Shown piece by piece: positions 33,243-42,016 of a stretch of DNA of 64,000 bases. Positions within the stretch are counted from its first letter, which is position 1. Each line of letters starts with the position of its first letter. Location: the NCBI GenBank assembly GCA_035566895.1, contig DATMQA010000227.1, positions 5,835-69,834 on the forward strand. Direction: 5' to 3'. Source of the stretch: DATMQA01 sp035566895 (GTDB taxonomy: Bacteria > Verrucomicrobiota > Verrucomicrobiia > Limisphaerales > UBA8199). Made by a program: the position numbers and the translations under genes. The notes below the pieces were generated by a model that was not told the origin of the DNA, did no database searches, and saw only the letters and a program-made list of their open reading frames with translations.

Positions 33243-34850
33243 ATGACAACGACCGAGCGTATTCTGATCAGCGGGAATGAGGCCGTGGCGATGGCGGCGT
33301 TTGAAAGCGGCGTGGCGTTCGCCAGCGGCTATCCCGGCACCCCTTCGACGGAAATCCTGGAGCACCTTTCGGCGCTGGGCGGCCCGGCACGCTGGGCGCC
33401 CAACGAGAAGGTGGCGTTGGAGGTGGCGCTGGGGGCGGCGTTCGGCGGAGGGCGCGCGCTCGCGGCGATGAAACACGTCGGGCTCAACGTGGCGGCCGAT
33501 CCGTTGTTCTCGGCCGCTTACACCTCCGTCAACGGGGCGCTGGTCGTCGTCTCGGCCGACGATCCCGGCATGGCCTCGAGCCAGAATGAGCAGGATAACC
33601 GTCGTTACGCGGTGGCGGCCGGGCTGCCGATGCTCGAGCCGTCGGACTCGCAGGAGGCTTACGATTTCACGGTCGCGGCGATCGAGCTGTCCGAGCGTTG
33701 GCGGCTCCCCGTCCTGCTGCGGATGACGACGCGGGTGTGCCACTCCAAAACCGTGGTGCGTGCCCGGCGGCCCGCCGCGCCGCCCGCGCCCGCCCGTTTC
33801 GAGCGCGACGTGCGCGGACGGGTGATGCTCCCGGCGTATGGGCGCCCGGCGCACCGGCGGCTGCGCGAAAAGCTGGCACGCATCGCCGAGTGGAACGAAA
33901 CCGGGCCGCTGACCCGGCGCATCAGCGGCGACCGGGAGCTAGGCATCATCGCCTCGGGCGTGGCCTTCATGCATGCGCGCGAGGTGGCCCCGTCCGCGAG
34001 CATGCTCAAGCTGGGATTGACCTATCCCTTGCCGATGGGAGCGATCGCCAATTTTGCGGCGACGGCGGAGCGTTGTGTCGTGATCGAGGAAGGCGACCCT
34101 TTTTTGGCGGAGGCGATCCGGGCCGCCGGCATCACCGTCGAGGCCAAGCCCGAGCCGTTTCGCTTCGGGGAATTGAACGTGGGGAGGGTGCGGCGCATCC
34201 TTGCCGGCGACGACTCGCCCGAACCCGAGCCGCCGCGCGGCAAGCCCCCCGCGCTGTGCGCCGCCTGCCAGTACCTGCCGGTCTTCGAGATATTCCGGAA
34301 GCTGAATTGCATCGTCTCGGGTGATATCGGCTGCTCGACGCTGGGCGCGCTGCCGCCGTACGAGGCGGTGGATTCGTGCGTTTGCATGGGCGCGTCGATC
34401 GGCATCGGGCTGGGGTTGCGCCACGTGCTGCCCGCGGCTGAAGCCCGGCGGGTGGTCAGCGTCATCGGCGATTCGACCTTCCTGCATAGTGGCATGACCG
34501 GGCTGGTCGAAATGATCTACAACCCGCCGCCGACCGGCCACCTCCTGATCATCCTCGACAACTCGACGACGGCGATGACCGGTTTTCAGGAACACGCCGG
34601 CAGCGGCCGCGCGCTCGACCATCAGCCGACAGGCAAAGTCGTCCTGGAAGACCTGGCGCGGGCGTTCGGCATTGAGGATGTGCACGTGATCGATCCGGTT
34701 GCCGAGTCCGGCGAACTGGCGCGCACCATCTCTGAGTGCCTGGGCAACGGAAGGATCAATGTGATTGTCGCGCGGCACACCTGCGTCCTGGGGGCGAGGC
34801 AGATCGAGGGTTGGGCGCGCGCTGCCACGCCGGCGGAGACCGCGCCATGA
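33243..34850 (+). CDS. iorA: Indolepyruvate oxidoreductase alpha subunit, lacking the ferredoxin domain
   Basis: The 535-aa protein follows the IorA plan: pyrimidine-binding transketolase-like domain (ISGNEAVAMAAFESGVAFASGYPGTPSTEI, EKVALEVALGAAFGG, KHVGLNVAADPL), middle domain, and TPP-binding domain (DIGCSTLGALPPY, CMGASIGIGLG, VIGDSTFLHSGMTGL, LDNSTTAMTG). It decarboxylates aryl pyruvates to arylacetyl-CoA. The usual C-terminal two-cluster ferredoxin segment is missing, and the motif usually CPGCPH reads CAACQY, so electron transfer must differ from archaeal IOR. The TGA overlaps the iorB ATG. Confidence 0.9.
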   Translation: MTTTERILISGNEAVAMAAFESGVAFASGYPGTPSTEILEHLSALGGPARWAPNEKVALEVALGAAFGGGRALAAMKHVGLNVAADPLFSAAYTSVNGALVVVSADDPGMASSQNEQDNRRYAVAAGLPMLEPSDSQEAYDFTVAAIELSERWRLPVLLRMTTRVCHSKTVVRARRPAAPPAPARFERDVRGRVMLPAYGRPAHRRLREKLARIAEWNETGPLTRRISGDRELGIIASGVAFMHAREVAPSASMLKLGLTYPLPMGAIANFAATAERCVVIEEGDPFLAEAIRAAGITVEAKPEPFRFGELNVGRVRRILAGDDSPEPEPPRGKPPALCAACQYLPVFEIFRKLNCIVSGDIGCSTLGALPPYEAVDSCVCMGASIGIGLGLRHVLPAAEARRVVSVIGDSTFLHSGMTGLVEMIYNPPPTGHLLIILDNSTTAMTGFQEHAGSGRALDHQPTGKVVLEDLARAFGIEDVHVIDPVAESGELARTISECLGNGRINVIVARHTCVLGARQIEGWARAATPAETAP

Positions 34851-35377
34851 ACGACCCAACGCCGGTGACCAACATCATCATCGCCGGCCTGGGCGGGCAG
34901 GGCGTGGTTACTGCCGCCGCCATTCTGGCCGAGGCGGCCTTCCGCGCCGGACACAACATCAAGCAGAGTGAAATTCGCGGCATGAGCCAGCGTGGCGGGT
35001 CGGTCTCGACCGACGTGCGGTTCGGCCCGGCGGTTTACAGCCCGATGACGCCGCCCGGCGAGGCCGATTACCTGGTGGTGTTAGCTCCAGACCAAATCGA
35101 GATCCACCGGCCCAGCCTGCGGCCGGGTGGGCGGCTGATCGCGCCCGATTGCCTGGATAGCGCAGCACTGGAGAACAGAAAAAGTCTCAACGTGGGACTG
35201 TTGGGCGCGCTGAGCACCTGTTTGGACATCCCCGAGGCGGTCTGGCATGAAGCCATTCGCTCCGTCCTGCCCGAAAAGCTCCACGCGGCGAACCTGCAGG
35301 CATTCGCCATGGGCCGGGCGTGTGGGCTCACCGGGGCGTCCGGTCGCGGTCGGATTCCCGTTGTTTCGCTTCCGTAA
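34847..35377 (+). CDS. iorB: Indolepyruvate oxidoreductase beta subunit
   Basis: ATG 34847 overlaps the iorA stop (ATGA). The 176-aa protein has the gamma-type 2-oxoacid oxidoreductase fold: IIIAGLGGQGVVTAAAILAEAAFRAG, then SEIRGMSQRGGSVSTDVRFG and ADYLVVLAPDQIE, all typical of IorB. It forms the IorAB complex that converts indole-, phenyl- or hydroxyphenylpyruvate to the matching acetyl-CoA. Its place right after the polyketide cluster raises the possibility of supplying an aryl starter, but the separate promoter leaves that open. Confidence 0.9.
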   Translation: MNDPTPVTNIIIAGLGGQGVVTAAAILAEAAFRAGHNIKQSEIRGMSQRGGSVSTDVRFGPAVYSPMTPPGEADYLVVLAPDQIEIHRPSLRPGGRLIAPDCLDSAALENRKSLNVGLLGALSTCLDIPEAVWHEAIRSVLPEKLHAANLQAFAMGRACGLTGASGRGRIPVVSLP

Positions 35378-35397
35378 TAGAAAGGCGCCACAAAGCA

Positions 35398-36270
35398 ATG
35401 GAAGCTCTCATCAAACTTCTCACTCTGATGCCAGTTCTCCTGCTCGTCGGTTGTGCCCACCACCGTGGCGCCATCTACGCTCCCATGCGGCCTGATGGTT
35501 GGAGCGCCCAGCCAATCTCAATCAAGTGCCGTTTTGCCCCGGATGCCGACCTTGATCCAGCCACCGGAACGCCCGTGGGGGACGAGGGGTATTACCTCTA
35601 TATTCTAACCGAAGCGGCCAATTGGGACTACAGTTACACAAAGTCGCTTCTGCTCTCAATTTGGCACCGCCCGTGGGGACATAGCTGGATCATCCTGGAG
35701 AGTCCAGAGAACCGTCTGGAATGCGGCCACACCGGCGACTTGGGGATAGCGACACCGCGTTACCATGATGGCGTGTTTCAGAGGATTCGGGCGGGTGATC
35801 CCAATCCTATCGCCTATTTGCAGCAAACCAGATCCGATGGCCAATTCCAGATCGGGAGGCCCCGTCGCCCCCCCTCGTTCGTCTGGCGGATGGGGATTAC
35901 CCGGCGACGGTATCAGTTGATCTATGAATATGTGATGCACCGGAAGTACGACCAATTCGGCATAACGTCCCACGACTGCACGGATATGGTGACAGAAACA
36001 GCGGCGCTGGCGGGCATCAACCTGATCCACCGCATTCGCCTCACCTTGCCGCCGGAGAAGAGGTTTTGGGGGCGGACGGTGCGTGCTTGGACAGATCCCC
36101 AATACCGCATACTGGAGTACAGCATTCCCGACGTGCTGGAGGTGGATCTGCGCCACCTTGCCCAGTTGGGAATTGGAACCGACGCCACGAAATGGTATTT
36201 CTCACTCCCTGTCCCAAAAACGTCAACGTTCCCTCCGTCCTCAGTAAGACCAAAATTGCGGGTAAAGTAA
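35398..36270 (+). CDS. Lipoprotein with a possible papain-like (permuted NlpC/P60) core
   Basis: ATG 35398 gives a signal peptide ending in LLVGC (C19), a lipobox. The mature protein of about 270 residues has WGHSWIILESP with H95 and, about 100 residues later, SHDCTDMVTETAALAGI with H192 and C194. A His followed by a downstream Cys at a helix start is the order seen in permuted NlpC/P60-like or LRAT-like enzymes, so a cell-wall or lipid hydrolase/acyltransferase is possible. No family is firmly recognised. It stands alone between iorB and the convergent VIT-type gene. Confidence 0.7.
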   Translation: MEALIKLLTLMPVLLLVGCAHHRGAIYAPMRPDGWSAQPISIKCRFAPDADLDPATGTPVGDEGYYLYILTEAANWDYSYTKSLLLSIWHRPWGHSWIILESPENRLECGHTGDLGIATPRYHDGVFQRIRAGDPNPIAYLQQTRSDGQFQIGRPRRPPSFVWRMGITRRRYQLIYEYVMHRKYDQFGITSHDCTDMVTETAALAGINLIHRIRLTLPPEKRFWGRTVRAWTDPQYRILEYSIPDVLEVDLRHLAQLGIGTDATKWYFSLPVPKTSTFPPSSVRPKLRVK

Positions 36271-36428
36271 TCAGAACGCTATCGGCAGCGGTGCGGGTGT
36301 AAAACTCAAAATGAGAACCATTGTGCGGCTTCTATGCTCTCTGGAATGGTATCAAGGACCTGTAAGCCCGTAGGGGCATAACAAGCAGCGCCGCGAGGCG
36401 GTCGCACGCCACCACTCCATCTTCCCCA

Positions 36429-37115
36429 TCACGCGATGAATTTGGCGATGAGATAAGCCGCGCCCGCGGCCAGGCTGCCGACCAGGGATGTCTGCAAGGC
36501 GCCCTTCAGCTTGGGAACGCCGGTGAAGTGGCCTTTAACAAAGCCAAACACCGCCAGGGCCACCAATGTGATGGTGGCTGACACGCCCAATGCCCGGCCG
36601 GAATCATGCATCAGCATGTAAGGAGCGAGCGGCACCAGACCTCCGACGATGTAAGAACCCCCAATGGTCAATGCGCTGCGAACGGCGCGTTTAGGGTTCG
36701 GCTCTTCCAAACCCAACTCGAAGCGCATCATGAAATCGCGCCAGGCTTCCGGCTTTCGTTCCAGCGCGGTGACAATGGGCGCGCATTCCTCTGCCGTCAC
36801 CCCATACTGCTGGAAGAGGTCCACGATTTCCTGCTTTTCGACATCCGCTTTCTCCACGATCTCTTGTTCTTCGCGCCGTCGCTCGTTGAAGAAGTGCTCG
36901 GCATCACTCCTGGCCGCCAGGTAACCGCCCAAGCCCATCGCGATGCAGCCGGCAGCAATCTCCGCCAACCCCGCTGTGACGACGATGTGCGAGGAGGTCA
37001 AAGCGCCCGAAATGCCCGCAGCAAGCGCGAACGGCACCGTCAACCCATCCGCCATGCCAATCACCACGTCGCGGACGGTGTCGCTCCCCGAGAAATGTTG
37101 TTCGATGTGTTGCAT
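36429..37115 (-). CDS. VIT1/CCC1-family metal transporter
   Basis: The 228-aa protein shows the VIT/CCC1 pattern: VRDVVIGMADGLTVPFALAAGISGA in the first helix, AAGCIAMGLGGYLAARSDAEHF at the second, then a charged cytoplasmic stretch rich in Glu (the metal-binding region in this family), and three further helices (IGGSYIVGGLVPLAPYML, LVALAVFGFVKGHF, SLVGSLAAGAAYLIAKFI). It probably moves iron or manganese across the inner membrane. Upstream there is only a poor sigma-54-like match (37174-37191) and no paired dyads. Confidence 0.88.
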   Translation of the reverse strand: MQHIEQHFSGSDTVRDVVIGMADGLTVPFALAAGISGALTSSHIVVTAGLAEIAAGCIAMGLGGYLAARSDAEHFFNERRREEQEIVEKADVEKQEIVDLFQQYGVTAEECAPIVTALERKPEAWRDFMMRFELGLEEPNPKRAVRSALTIGGSYIVGGLVPLAPYMLMHDSGRALGVSATITLVALAVFGFVKGHFTGVPKLKGALQTSLVGSLAAGAAYLIAKFIA

Positions 37116-37209
37116 AGATCATAATCAACTTTGTTTGGTTTGTGGCGGTGAGTTAAATCACAGCCTTGCTTTGAGCAACCGCAAGCCCTTGCGACACTCA
37201 CGCCGCGCG

Positions 37210-38640
37210 TCAATGGCTGATGACGTCCAGGATACCGCTGCGCAGCGCGTACCACACAAATTGCTGAAACTCGTCGCCCGGTTTTCGCGCGTAGTCTGCT
37301 TTACCCTCCTTCATCGAGCCTGGTGCTTCCGGCGCGTTGGATTTCCTGATTTTCAACAGGTTCTCCAAGAACGAGGCGACGCGATTGTCCAATCCCTTTT
37401 CGGTGTCGGTTTGTTTGTCGAGAACGGCGAGCTCCAAATCCCTGTAGATCGCCCGCACATGGCCGTGAGCCTGGCCGGCGGTCACATCGATTTCAAACGC
37501 GGCCTCTTCAGCGCGGCCGGACTTTATCCGGGTGCGTTCCGCAATATCAAGGAACGCATTAAGGCGGGTCAGGTCCATCGCACTGAGTGAACCGGAAAAG
37601 TGGAGGGAGAAATCCGGCGGCGTGATCGGGATCGACATCACCAGCTTGAGTGTTCCGGCGTCCATGAGGTCGCCCTGCCCCCGGAGCAGGATTGCGGCAG
37701 CGGCTTCGGCGCGGTTGGCAATGCCTTCGACGGACATACTAACGGTTTCGAACGTCAGCACGCCGCGAGCGGCTCCAGCGAGCACCCTCTCGCAGTATGT
37801 GAGGTGCCCGTTGGTGATGCTGAGGGTATCGACCTGCAACGGCAGCGGGATGGCGGCCAGCGCCTCGTTCACCATGAGCGGACTCTTCACGAACCGCTCC
37901 ACCGGCTTGTCACGATTAACCAACGCATCGAAAGAAGGCCGGGAGAAGTGGACCGAGCGGGCCCGGTACGACTTGCCCTGGAGCAGTTCGCCAAATGCCA
38001 GGCCCAACACTTTGCATTCAGGCAGGACCACATGAAACCGCGTCGTTCGAAAATCGTGCGCCGCAAAAAATTCTTCGTCTCCGACCAAGGTCCGGAGCTG
38101 CGTTCCTTCGGCGAAGAGTTCCGAACCCGGCACCGACGCTCGCAGCCGCGCGCAGCGGAGCCCGTAATGTGACTGAGGAAATTCCGCCTCGAGATTCGTC
38201 GCCTCGAGGCTGGCATGGGCGAGGACGTCACTCAGAGCAGCCGTTCCCCAGAGCAGCCGCGTCCAGCGAATGCCCGTCAGCGAAATCCGGCCGACCTTGA
38301 GCGTCGAATTCGTGGCACTCACGGTGACGGATTGAGCGGCCAGACGATTGGCGCCCATCGCGTAATCCACTGCCCCGAGCCGCAACGCGTACCCTGGATG
38401 CGCTATCGCAAACGCTCGCTCCACCTTCCCTTTGGCAAAACCGTTGAGGAGCGCGCCACCGAACAAAAGGATGAGCACCGCGACGGCGAGGGCGGCCCCA
38501 CCAAGGCAAAGGCCCGCGCAGGCTGACACCCTCCGCAGCGACAGCCCCCGGCGATTCTTCGCCGCTCGTTTGCTTCGCCGCTTTAGAAGGCCTCGCCATT
38601 TCAAATGACGCTCCCTCGGAGGCGTTGCCAGGCTGATCAT
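37210..38640 (-). CDS. AsmA/DUF748-like membrane-anchored protein
   Basis: The 476-aa protein has a basic N-terminus, one membrane helix (ACAGLCLGGAALAVAVLILLFGG) and a long periplasmic beta-rich part with repeated motifs (SVTVSATNSTLKVGRISLTGI, LQVDTLSITNGHLTYCE), as in AsmA-like and DUF748 proteins linked to lipid transport. Its first codons are homologous at DNA level to the macA leader, but one extra base shifts the frame. Reading the other frame from ATG 38689 gives EPADISRVAKTTATANDQP, close to macA EPADISLVAKTTPTAHDQP. Translation therefore likely begins at ATG 38640. It follows csbD and may share its promoter. Confidence 0.7.
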   Translation of the reverse strand: MISLATPPRERHLKWRGLLKRRSKRAAKNRRGLSLRRVSACAGLCLGGAALAVAVLILLFGGALLNGFAKGKVERAFAIAHPGYALRLGAVDYAMGANRLAAQSVTVSATNSTLKVGRISLTGIRWTRLLWGTAALSDVLAHASLEATNLEAEFPQSHYGLRCARLRASVPGSELFAEGTQLRTLVGDEEFFAAHDFRTTRFHVVLPECKVLGLAFGELLQGKSYRARSVHFSRPSFDALVNRDKPVERFVKSPLMVNEALAAIPLPLQVDTLSITNGHLTYCERVLAGAARGVLTFETVSMSVEGIANRAEAAAAILLRGQGDLMDAGTLKLVMSIPITPPDFSLHFSGSLSAMDLTRLNAFLDIAERTRIKSGRAEEAAFEIDVTAGQAHGHVRAIYRDLELAVLDKQTDTEKGLDNRVASFLENLLKIRKSNAPEAPGSMKEGKADYARKPGDEFQQFVWYALRSGILDVISH

Positions 38641-38812
38641 TTGCTGTCGCTGTGGTTTTGGCCACCCGGCTGATGTCTGCCGGTTCCATTTTCAGGATTT
38701 CCTGTTTTTTATCTTCTGGTCACGTTCGTGAAACGCGGCCAGGACCCCTTCCCGCCACGGGCGCTGGACCTTGACTCACGTCCTCAGTTCGCTCGCGCGG
38801 GAGGTGGACAGG

Positions 38813-39016
38813 CTATTTGCAGCAGCAGGACGAGGCCTCTTTGACGGCCTTTTCGACCGCTTCACGGGTTTCGCCGGTGCGCTTCTGAATGCGCCCCAAC
38901 AGTTCATCGTGCTTGCCCTCGGCGCATTGGAGATCATCATCGGTAAGCTGGGCCCACTTCTGCTTCAGCTTGCCCTTGGTGATGTTCCAGTCGCCTTTGA
39001 TTTCGAGTGTGTTCAT
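38813..39016 (-). CDS. CsbD-family stress protein with a Cys-rich tail
   Basis: ATG 39016 (MNTLEIKGDWNITKGKLKQKWAQL) gives a 67-aa CsbD-like protein; the family is small, hydrophilic and stress-induced. The central AEGKHDELLGRIQKRTGETREAVEKAV matches the family well. The last residues SSCCCK are unusual, giving three adjacent cysteines at the C-terminus. The sigma-54-like promoter at 39122-39138 and paired dyads D lie upstream, making this one of the clearest members of the local regulon. Confidence 0.88.
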   Translation of the reverse strand: MNTLEIKGDWNITKGKLKQKWAQLTDDDLQCAEGKHDELLGRIQKRTGETREAVEKAVKEASSCCCK

Positions 39017-39121
39017 AATGCTTGGTTTTGTTTTTCGTTTGTGAATCGCCGTTAACGTAACGGCAAAGTGTTCCAGGGGTATCCTATCGGTTAAGGTGCC
39101 CTTGCGTACCCTTTCTCTTCC

Positions 39122-39138
39122 AGCAAATGGAGGGCCAA
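39122..39138 (-). promoter_or_regulatory. Sigma-54-like promoter for csbD
   Basis: Minus strand TTGGCCCTCCATTTGCT: TTGGC at -24, GG-N10-GC, and a perfect TTTGCT at -12. This is the best match in the window. Predicted leader about 95 bases. Confidence 0.72.
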
Positions 39139-39227
39139 CCCAACGCCCGGCGCTCCAACTCTTCAATCCAGCCTATTAAAGCGCTTGAGATTACTTTCGT
39201 TGTGCAATGAACCGAGTGTAAAGGCAC

Positions 39228-39269
39228 TGCAACTTGCACGGCGGCAACCGCCGCAGCAGGCACTTTGCA
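39228..39269. promoter_or_regulatory. Paired enhancer-like dyads, site D
   Basis: TGCAACTTGCA (39228-39238) and GGCACTTTGCA (39259-39269, one mismatch to the unit), start-to-start 31 bp, 90-130 bp upstream of the csbD promoter. Confidence 0.65.
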
Positions 39270-39418
39270 ATGTGGACGAGCGGCGTGAAGTGACTCCCTG
39301 GAAATCGGTCCCCTGCTCGTTTTGGGACCCGCCCCAGCCAGAATCGCCAGGTCGAACGGCTCAGCGCGTCATGTCGAGGGCCTTATTTCGGTGCTCGCCA
39401 CCACGATCTGCATAGTGA

Positions 39419-42013
39419 CTAATTTACCGTGGCTCGGTAGAAACGTTCCGGGGTCGTTGCGGCATGGTCCACGATCAATTTCACCGTGCCATCCCCGGTA
39501 ACCGTAGTCAGGGTTTGCCAGGCGAGATCTTTAAGGGTGTTTTTATATTGCACCAGATATTGGCTTCCCGGAAGTGTGGCAAAAGAAAAAGTAAAGCTGG
39601 TTCCTACCCGGGTCCCGGAAGTAACCACGGGAGGACTGAGCAGCGCGAAAGCACCTCTTCCATGGGTGAAAGCGAGCAACCTCGCCGCTCCCTGGCTGAT
39701 CTCCAGGTCGAAAACCGCCACGTTCGGCATTCCGCTCTCGGGTCCCATGTGGGTCCAACTGACAGCCGCGTCCGCGCTTTTCCAGATTCCGATATCGGTA
39801 CCGACGTAGAGCGTGTTCGGATTGGACGGGTCGATAACAATCGCATTGAACGGGATATTCACCGGCGGGCTCACGTTGAAAAACGCCGGGGATGCCGCCA
39901 GCGCATTGGTGGTCTTGAAGACATGGCCCAAAGGCAGGAACGCCGGATCATCAAAACTGGAGAAAGTCACATAAAGGATATTCGCATTCGTCGGATGGAA
40001 GGCCAGGCCGCTCACGTAACGACCGAAGTTTAACAAGTCGTTCCACGTGTTCCCGCCGTTGGTGGTTAGATTCACCTGCCCGAAGGATAGAGTGCCGAAG
40101 GCATAGGTGAGGCAGTTGCTGTCGGAAGGAGCGAAGGCCATCGCAGTAATTGCCTCCCCAAGTTCCGGTCCGTTGGAAAACCAGGACGGGCCGTTAAGAG
40201 AAAAAAAGTTCGTGCTTTTCCACAGATTGTCCGTCCCAGCGATAAACACGTTGTCGTTGCACGGACATTTTTTTAAAGGGGCGATAAAAAGCGCGTTATA
40301 TGTGTCAATCCCGTTAATCGCGCTGGAAAAGCTGGCGCCGCCGTTAGTGGTTCGGTAAATGTCTAACGATGGCGCTGAGATCGTCCAATCGGTGTCGGGC
40401 CGGCTCGCCGAGATCGCGCTATATCCACCGTCGCCGTAAAACACGGAATTCCAGAGCCGCGGACCCTCCCAAATCTCGGTGCCGTTATCCTGGCTTGCGC
40501 CGAGAGCGAAGTTCGGGTTTGTCGGATGCACGGACCCCTGATAAAACTGCGTGATGGCGAGAGTGGTGTTGTGATTGCTCCAGGAACTCCCGCCGTCGGT
40601 GCTGGACCAGACCCCGCCGTCGTTTCCCACGATCAACCGGTTCGCTGCCCACGCCATCGTCTGCTGGTCCACGTGAATGTTTGAGGTCACATCAGCCCAC
40701 GAAGAGCCATTGTACTTCCACAGGTCCACTTCGCCCAGGTAAACACTGTTCACATCGGCGGGATCGACTATGATTTCATGAGAATACCAAAAGCGGGTGG
40801 TAACACCGGAGGGATTCGGGATTTGCGTCCACGTGGGCGTAGCCGCCCAGGCGTTGGCGGTTTTCCAAATCCCGAGCAGTGCCCCTGGGGTGCCATTGGT
40901 ATTGCCGAAGGCATCCTGGATGCTGACATACAAAATATTGGGGTTTGAAGGTGCGAGCGCCATTCCCACCCGTTCGACCCGGCCGGTAAGATTGCTCCAG
41001 GGCCCGAGCACGAGCTGCCAGCTCTCCCCGGCATCCGTGGTGCGATACACGCCGTTTGTTGAAGCATTGAATGGATTTCCAAAAACGCTCCCGGCCCCTG
41101 CATAGTGCCGATTGAAATCGCCTGGATAACTTTCGATGTCCCAGCCGCCTCCGAAAAGGCCGATGTGCACTTCCAGCTTGAGCCACCACGTAACCCCGCC
41201 GTCAATCGATTTATAGATTCCCACCGGCGGCGGGGAGGGAAGCAACCCGCCGCTGACCCCGGCCAGGCCACGCACGGTGGCCGCCAGGAGGATATTGGGA
41301 TTTGCAGGATTTACTTTGATAACGCGGAAGGACGCTTTGGCGAAATAGGAGGTGGCCAGCAGCTGCCAACTGCTGCCGGCATTCGTGGATTTCAAGAGCC
41401 CAAGGCCCGCATAAGCATCCGTAGAGTTCACCCCCTCGCCGGTGCCGGCATAAATGATGTTGGTATCGCTGGGCGCAAAGGCAATCGCTCCCATGGCCAA
41501 AGAAGCTTGATCATCTGTTTTTGGAGTCCAGCTCGCTCCCGCATCACGCGTTTCCCAGACGCCGCCCTGGGCTGCGCCGATCAACCAATGATTGGAATTG
41601 CCCGGGTTTACCGATACATCTGCAACGCGACCGCTAGCGGGCAACACCGGGGTGCTCTGCTGGATAATTAGCGGCGCGGGCCCGATACTCACCCATCGGT
41701 CACCTTGAACCTCCCCCGGGCTGGCCGAATCCCGAAGTTGTCCAGTGCCCGTCTGCCGCGCTTTTTCATGCTGCTTGATTTGCTCAAGCGCCTGGAGCTT
41801 CGCCCCATCCGGGATAAACCCGCGGGGAGAAGCGCGTTGCGAGAAAGCCCACCACCAGCGCTGATATTCTATGGTGTTGGTGAGATTCCTATTCTGCGCC
41901 AAGCCAACCGGCGGCATCGGAGAGCCCGCGGCAGACCATGCCAGCCAGCCGTATAAAAGCAACGAAGCCAGGACCATTAACGATTCGCGCCTCAAACGCA
42001 GCACCAGCGTCAA
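39419..42013 (-). CDS. Secreted BNR/sortilin-like beta-propeller protein
   Basis: The 864-aa protein starts with a signal peptide (SLMVLASLLLYGWLAWSAAGS; ATG 41977 is an alternative start). It contains many repeats of the BNR/VPS10 type: GGVWETRDAGASWTPKTDDQ, GLLKSTNAGSSWQLLA, GIYKSIDGGVTWWLKL, GVYRTTDAGESWQLVL, WSSTDGGSSWSNHN and similar, each with the S/T-x-D/N-x-G-x-S/T-W Asp-box. Two beta-propellers of six to eight blades would fit. The C-terminal 80 residues (FTFSFATLPGSQYLVQYKNTLKDLAWQTLTTV) look like a separate beta domain common in secreted verrucomicrobial proteins. Probably exported; ligand unknown. Confidence 0.85.
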   Translation of the reverse strand: MTLVLRLRRESLMVLASLLLYGWLAWSAAGSPMPPVGLAQNRNLTNTIEYQRWWWAFSQRASPRGFIPDGAKLQALEQIKQHEKARQTGTGQLRDSASPGEVQGDRWVSIGPAPLIIQQSTPVLPASGRVADVSVNPGNSNHWLIGAAQGGVWETRDAGASWTPKTDDQASLAMGAIAFAPSDTNIIYAGTGEGVNSTDAYAGLGLLKSTNAGSSWQLLATSYFAKASFRVIKVNPANPNILLAATVRGLAGVSGGLLPSPPPVGIYKSIDGGVTWWLKLEVHIGLFGGGWDIESYPGDFNRHYAGAGSVFGNPFNASTNGVYRTTDAGESWQLVLGPWSNLTGRVERVGMALAPSNPNILYVSIQDAFGNTNGTPGALLGIWKTANAWAATPTWTQIPNPSGVTTRFWYSHEIIVDPADVNSVYLGEVDLWKYNGSSWADVTSNIHVDQQTMAWAANRLIVGNDGGVWSSTDGGSSWSNHNTTLAITQFYQGSVHPTNPNFALGASQDNGTEIWEGPRLWNSVFYGDGGYSAISASRPDTDWTISAPSLDIYRTTNGGASFSSAINGIDTYNALFIAPLKKCPCNDNVFIAGTDNLWKSTNFFSLNGPSWFSNGPELGEAITAMAFAPSDSNCLTYAFGTLSFGQVNLTTNGGNTWNDLLNFGRYVSGLAFHPTNANILYVTFSSFDDPAFLPLGHVFKTTNALAASPAFFNVSPPVNIPFNAIVIDPSNPNTLYVGTDIGIWKSADAAVSWTHMGPESGMPNVAVFDLEISQGAARLLAFTHGRGAFALLSPPVVTSGTRVGTSFTFSFATLPGSQYLVQYKNTLKDLAWQTLTTVTGDGTVKLIVDHAATTPERFYRATVN

Positions 42014-42016
42014 AAT

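Larger units (their letters stand above)
39108..39352. repeat. Duplicated control region, copy D (partner at 46029-46272)
   Basis: About 245 bp resemble the region upstream of macA base by base, from the TTCTCTTCCAGC around the -12 box, through TATTAAAGCGCTTGA and both dyads, to CCAGCCAGAATCGCCAG. The rest of the 400-bp gap holds no supported gene; the open frames here are short and unsupported. Confidence 0.8.

Noticed and set aside
36271..36428. Terminator or small RNA between convergent genes
   Set aside because: No stable hairpin with a T-run and no promoter seen.
37174..37191. Possible sigma-54 promoter before the VIT-type gene
   Set aside because: Spacing and TTGC fit, but the -24 box lacks TGGC and no dyad pair lies upstream.
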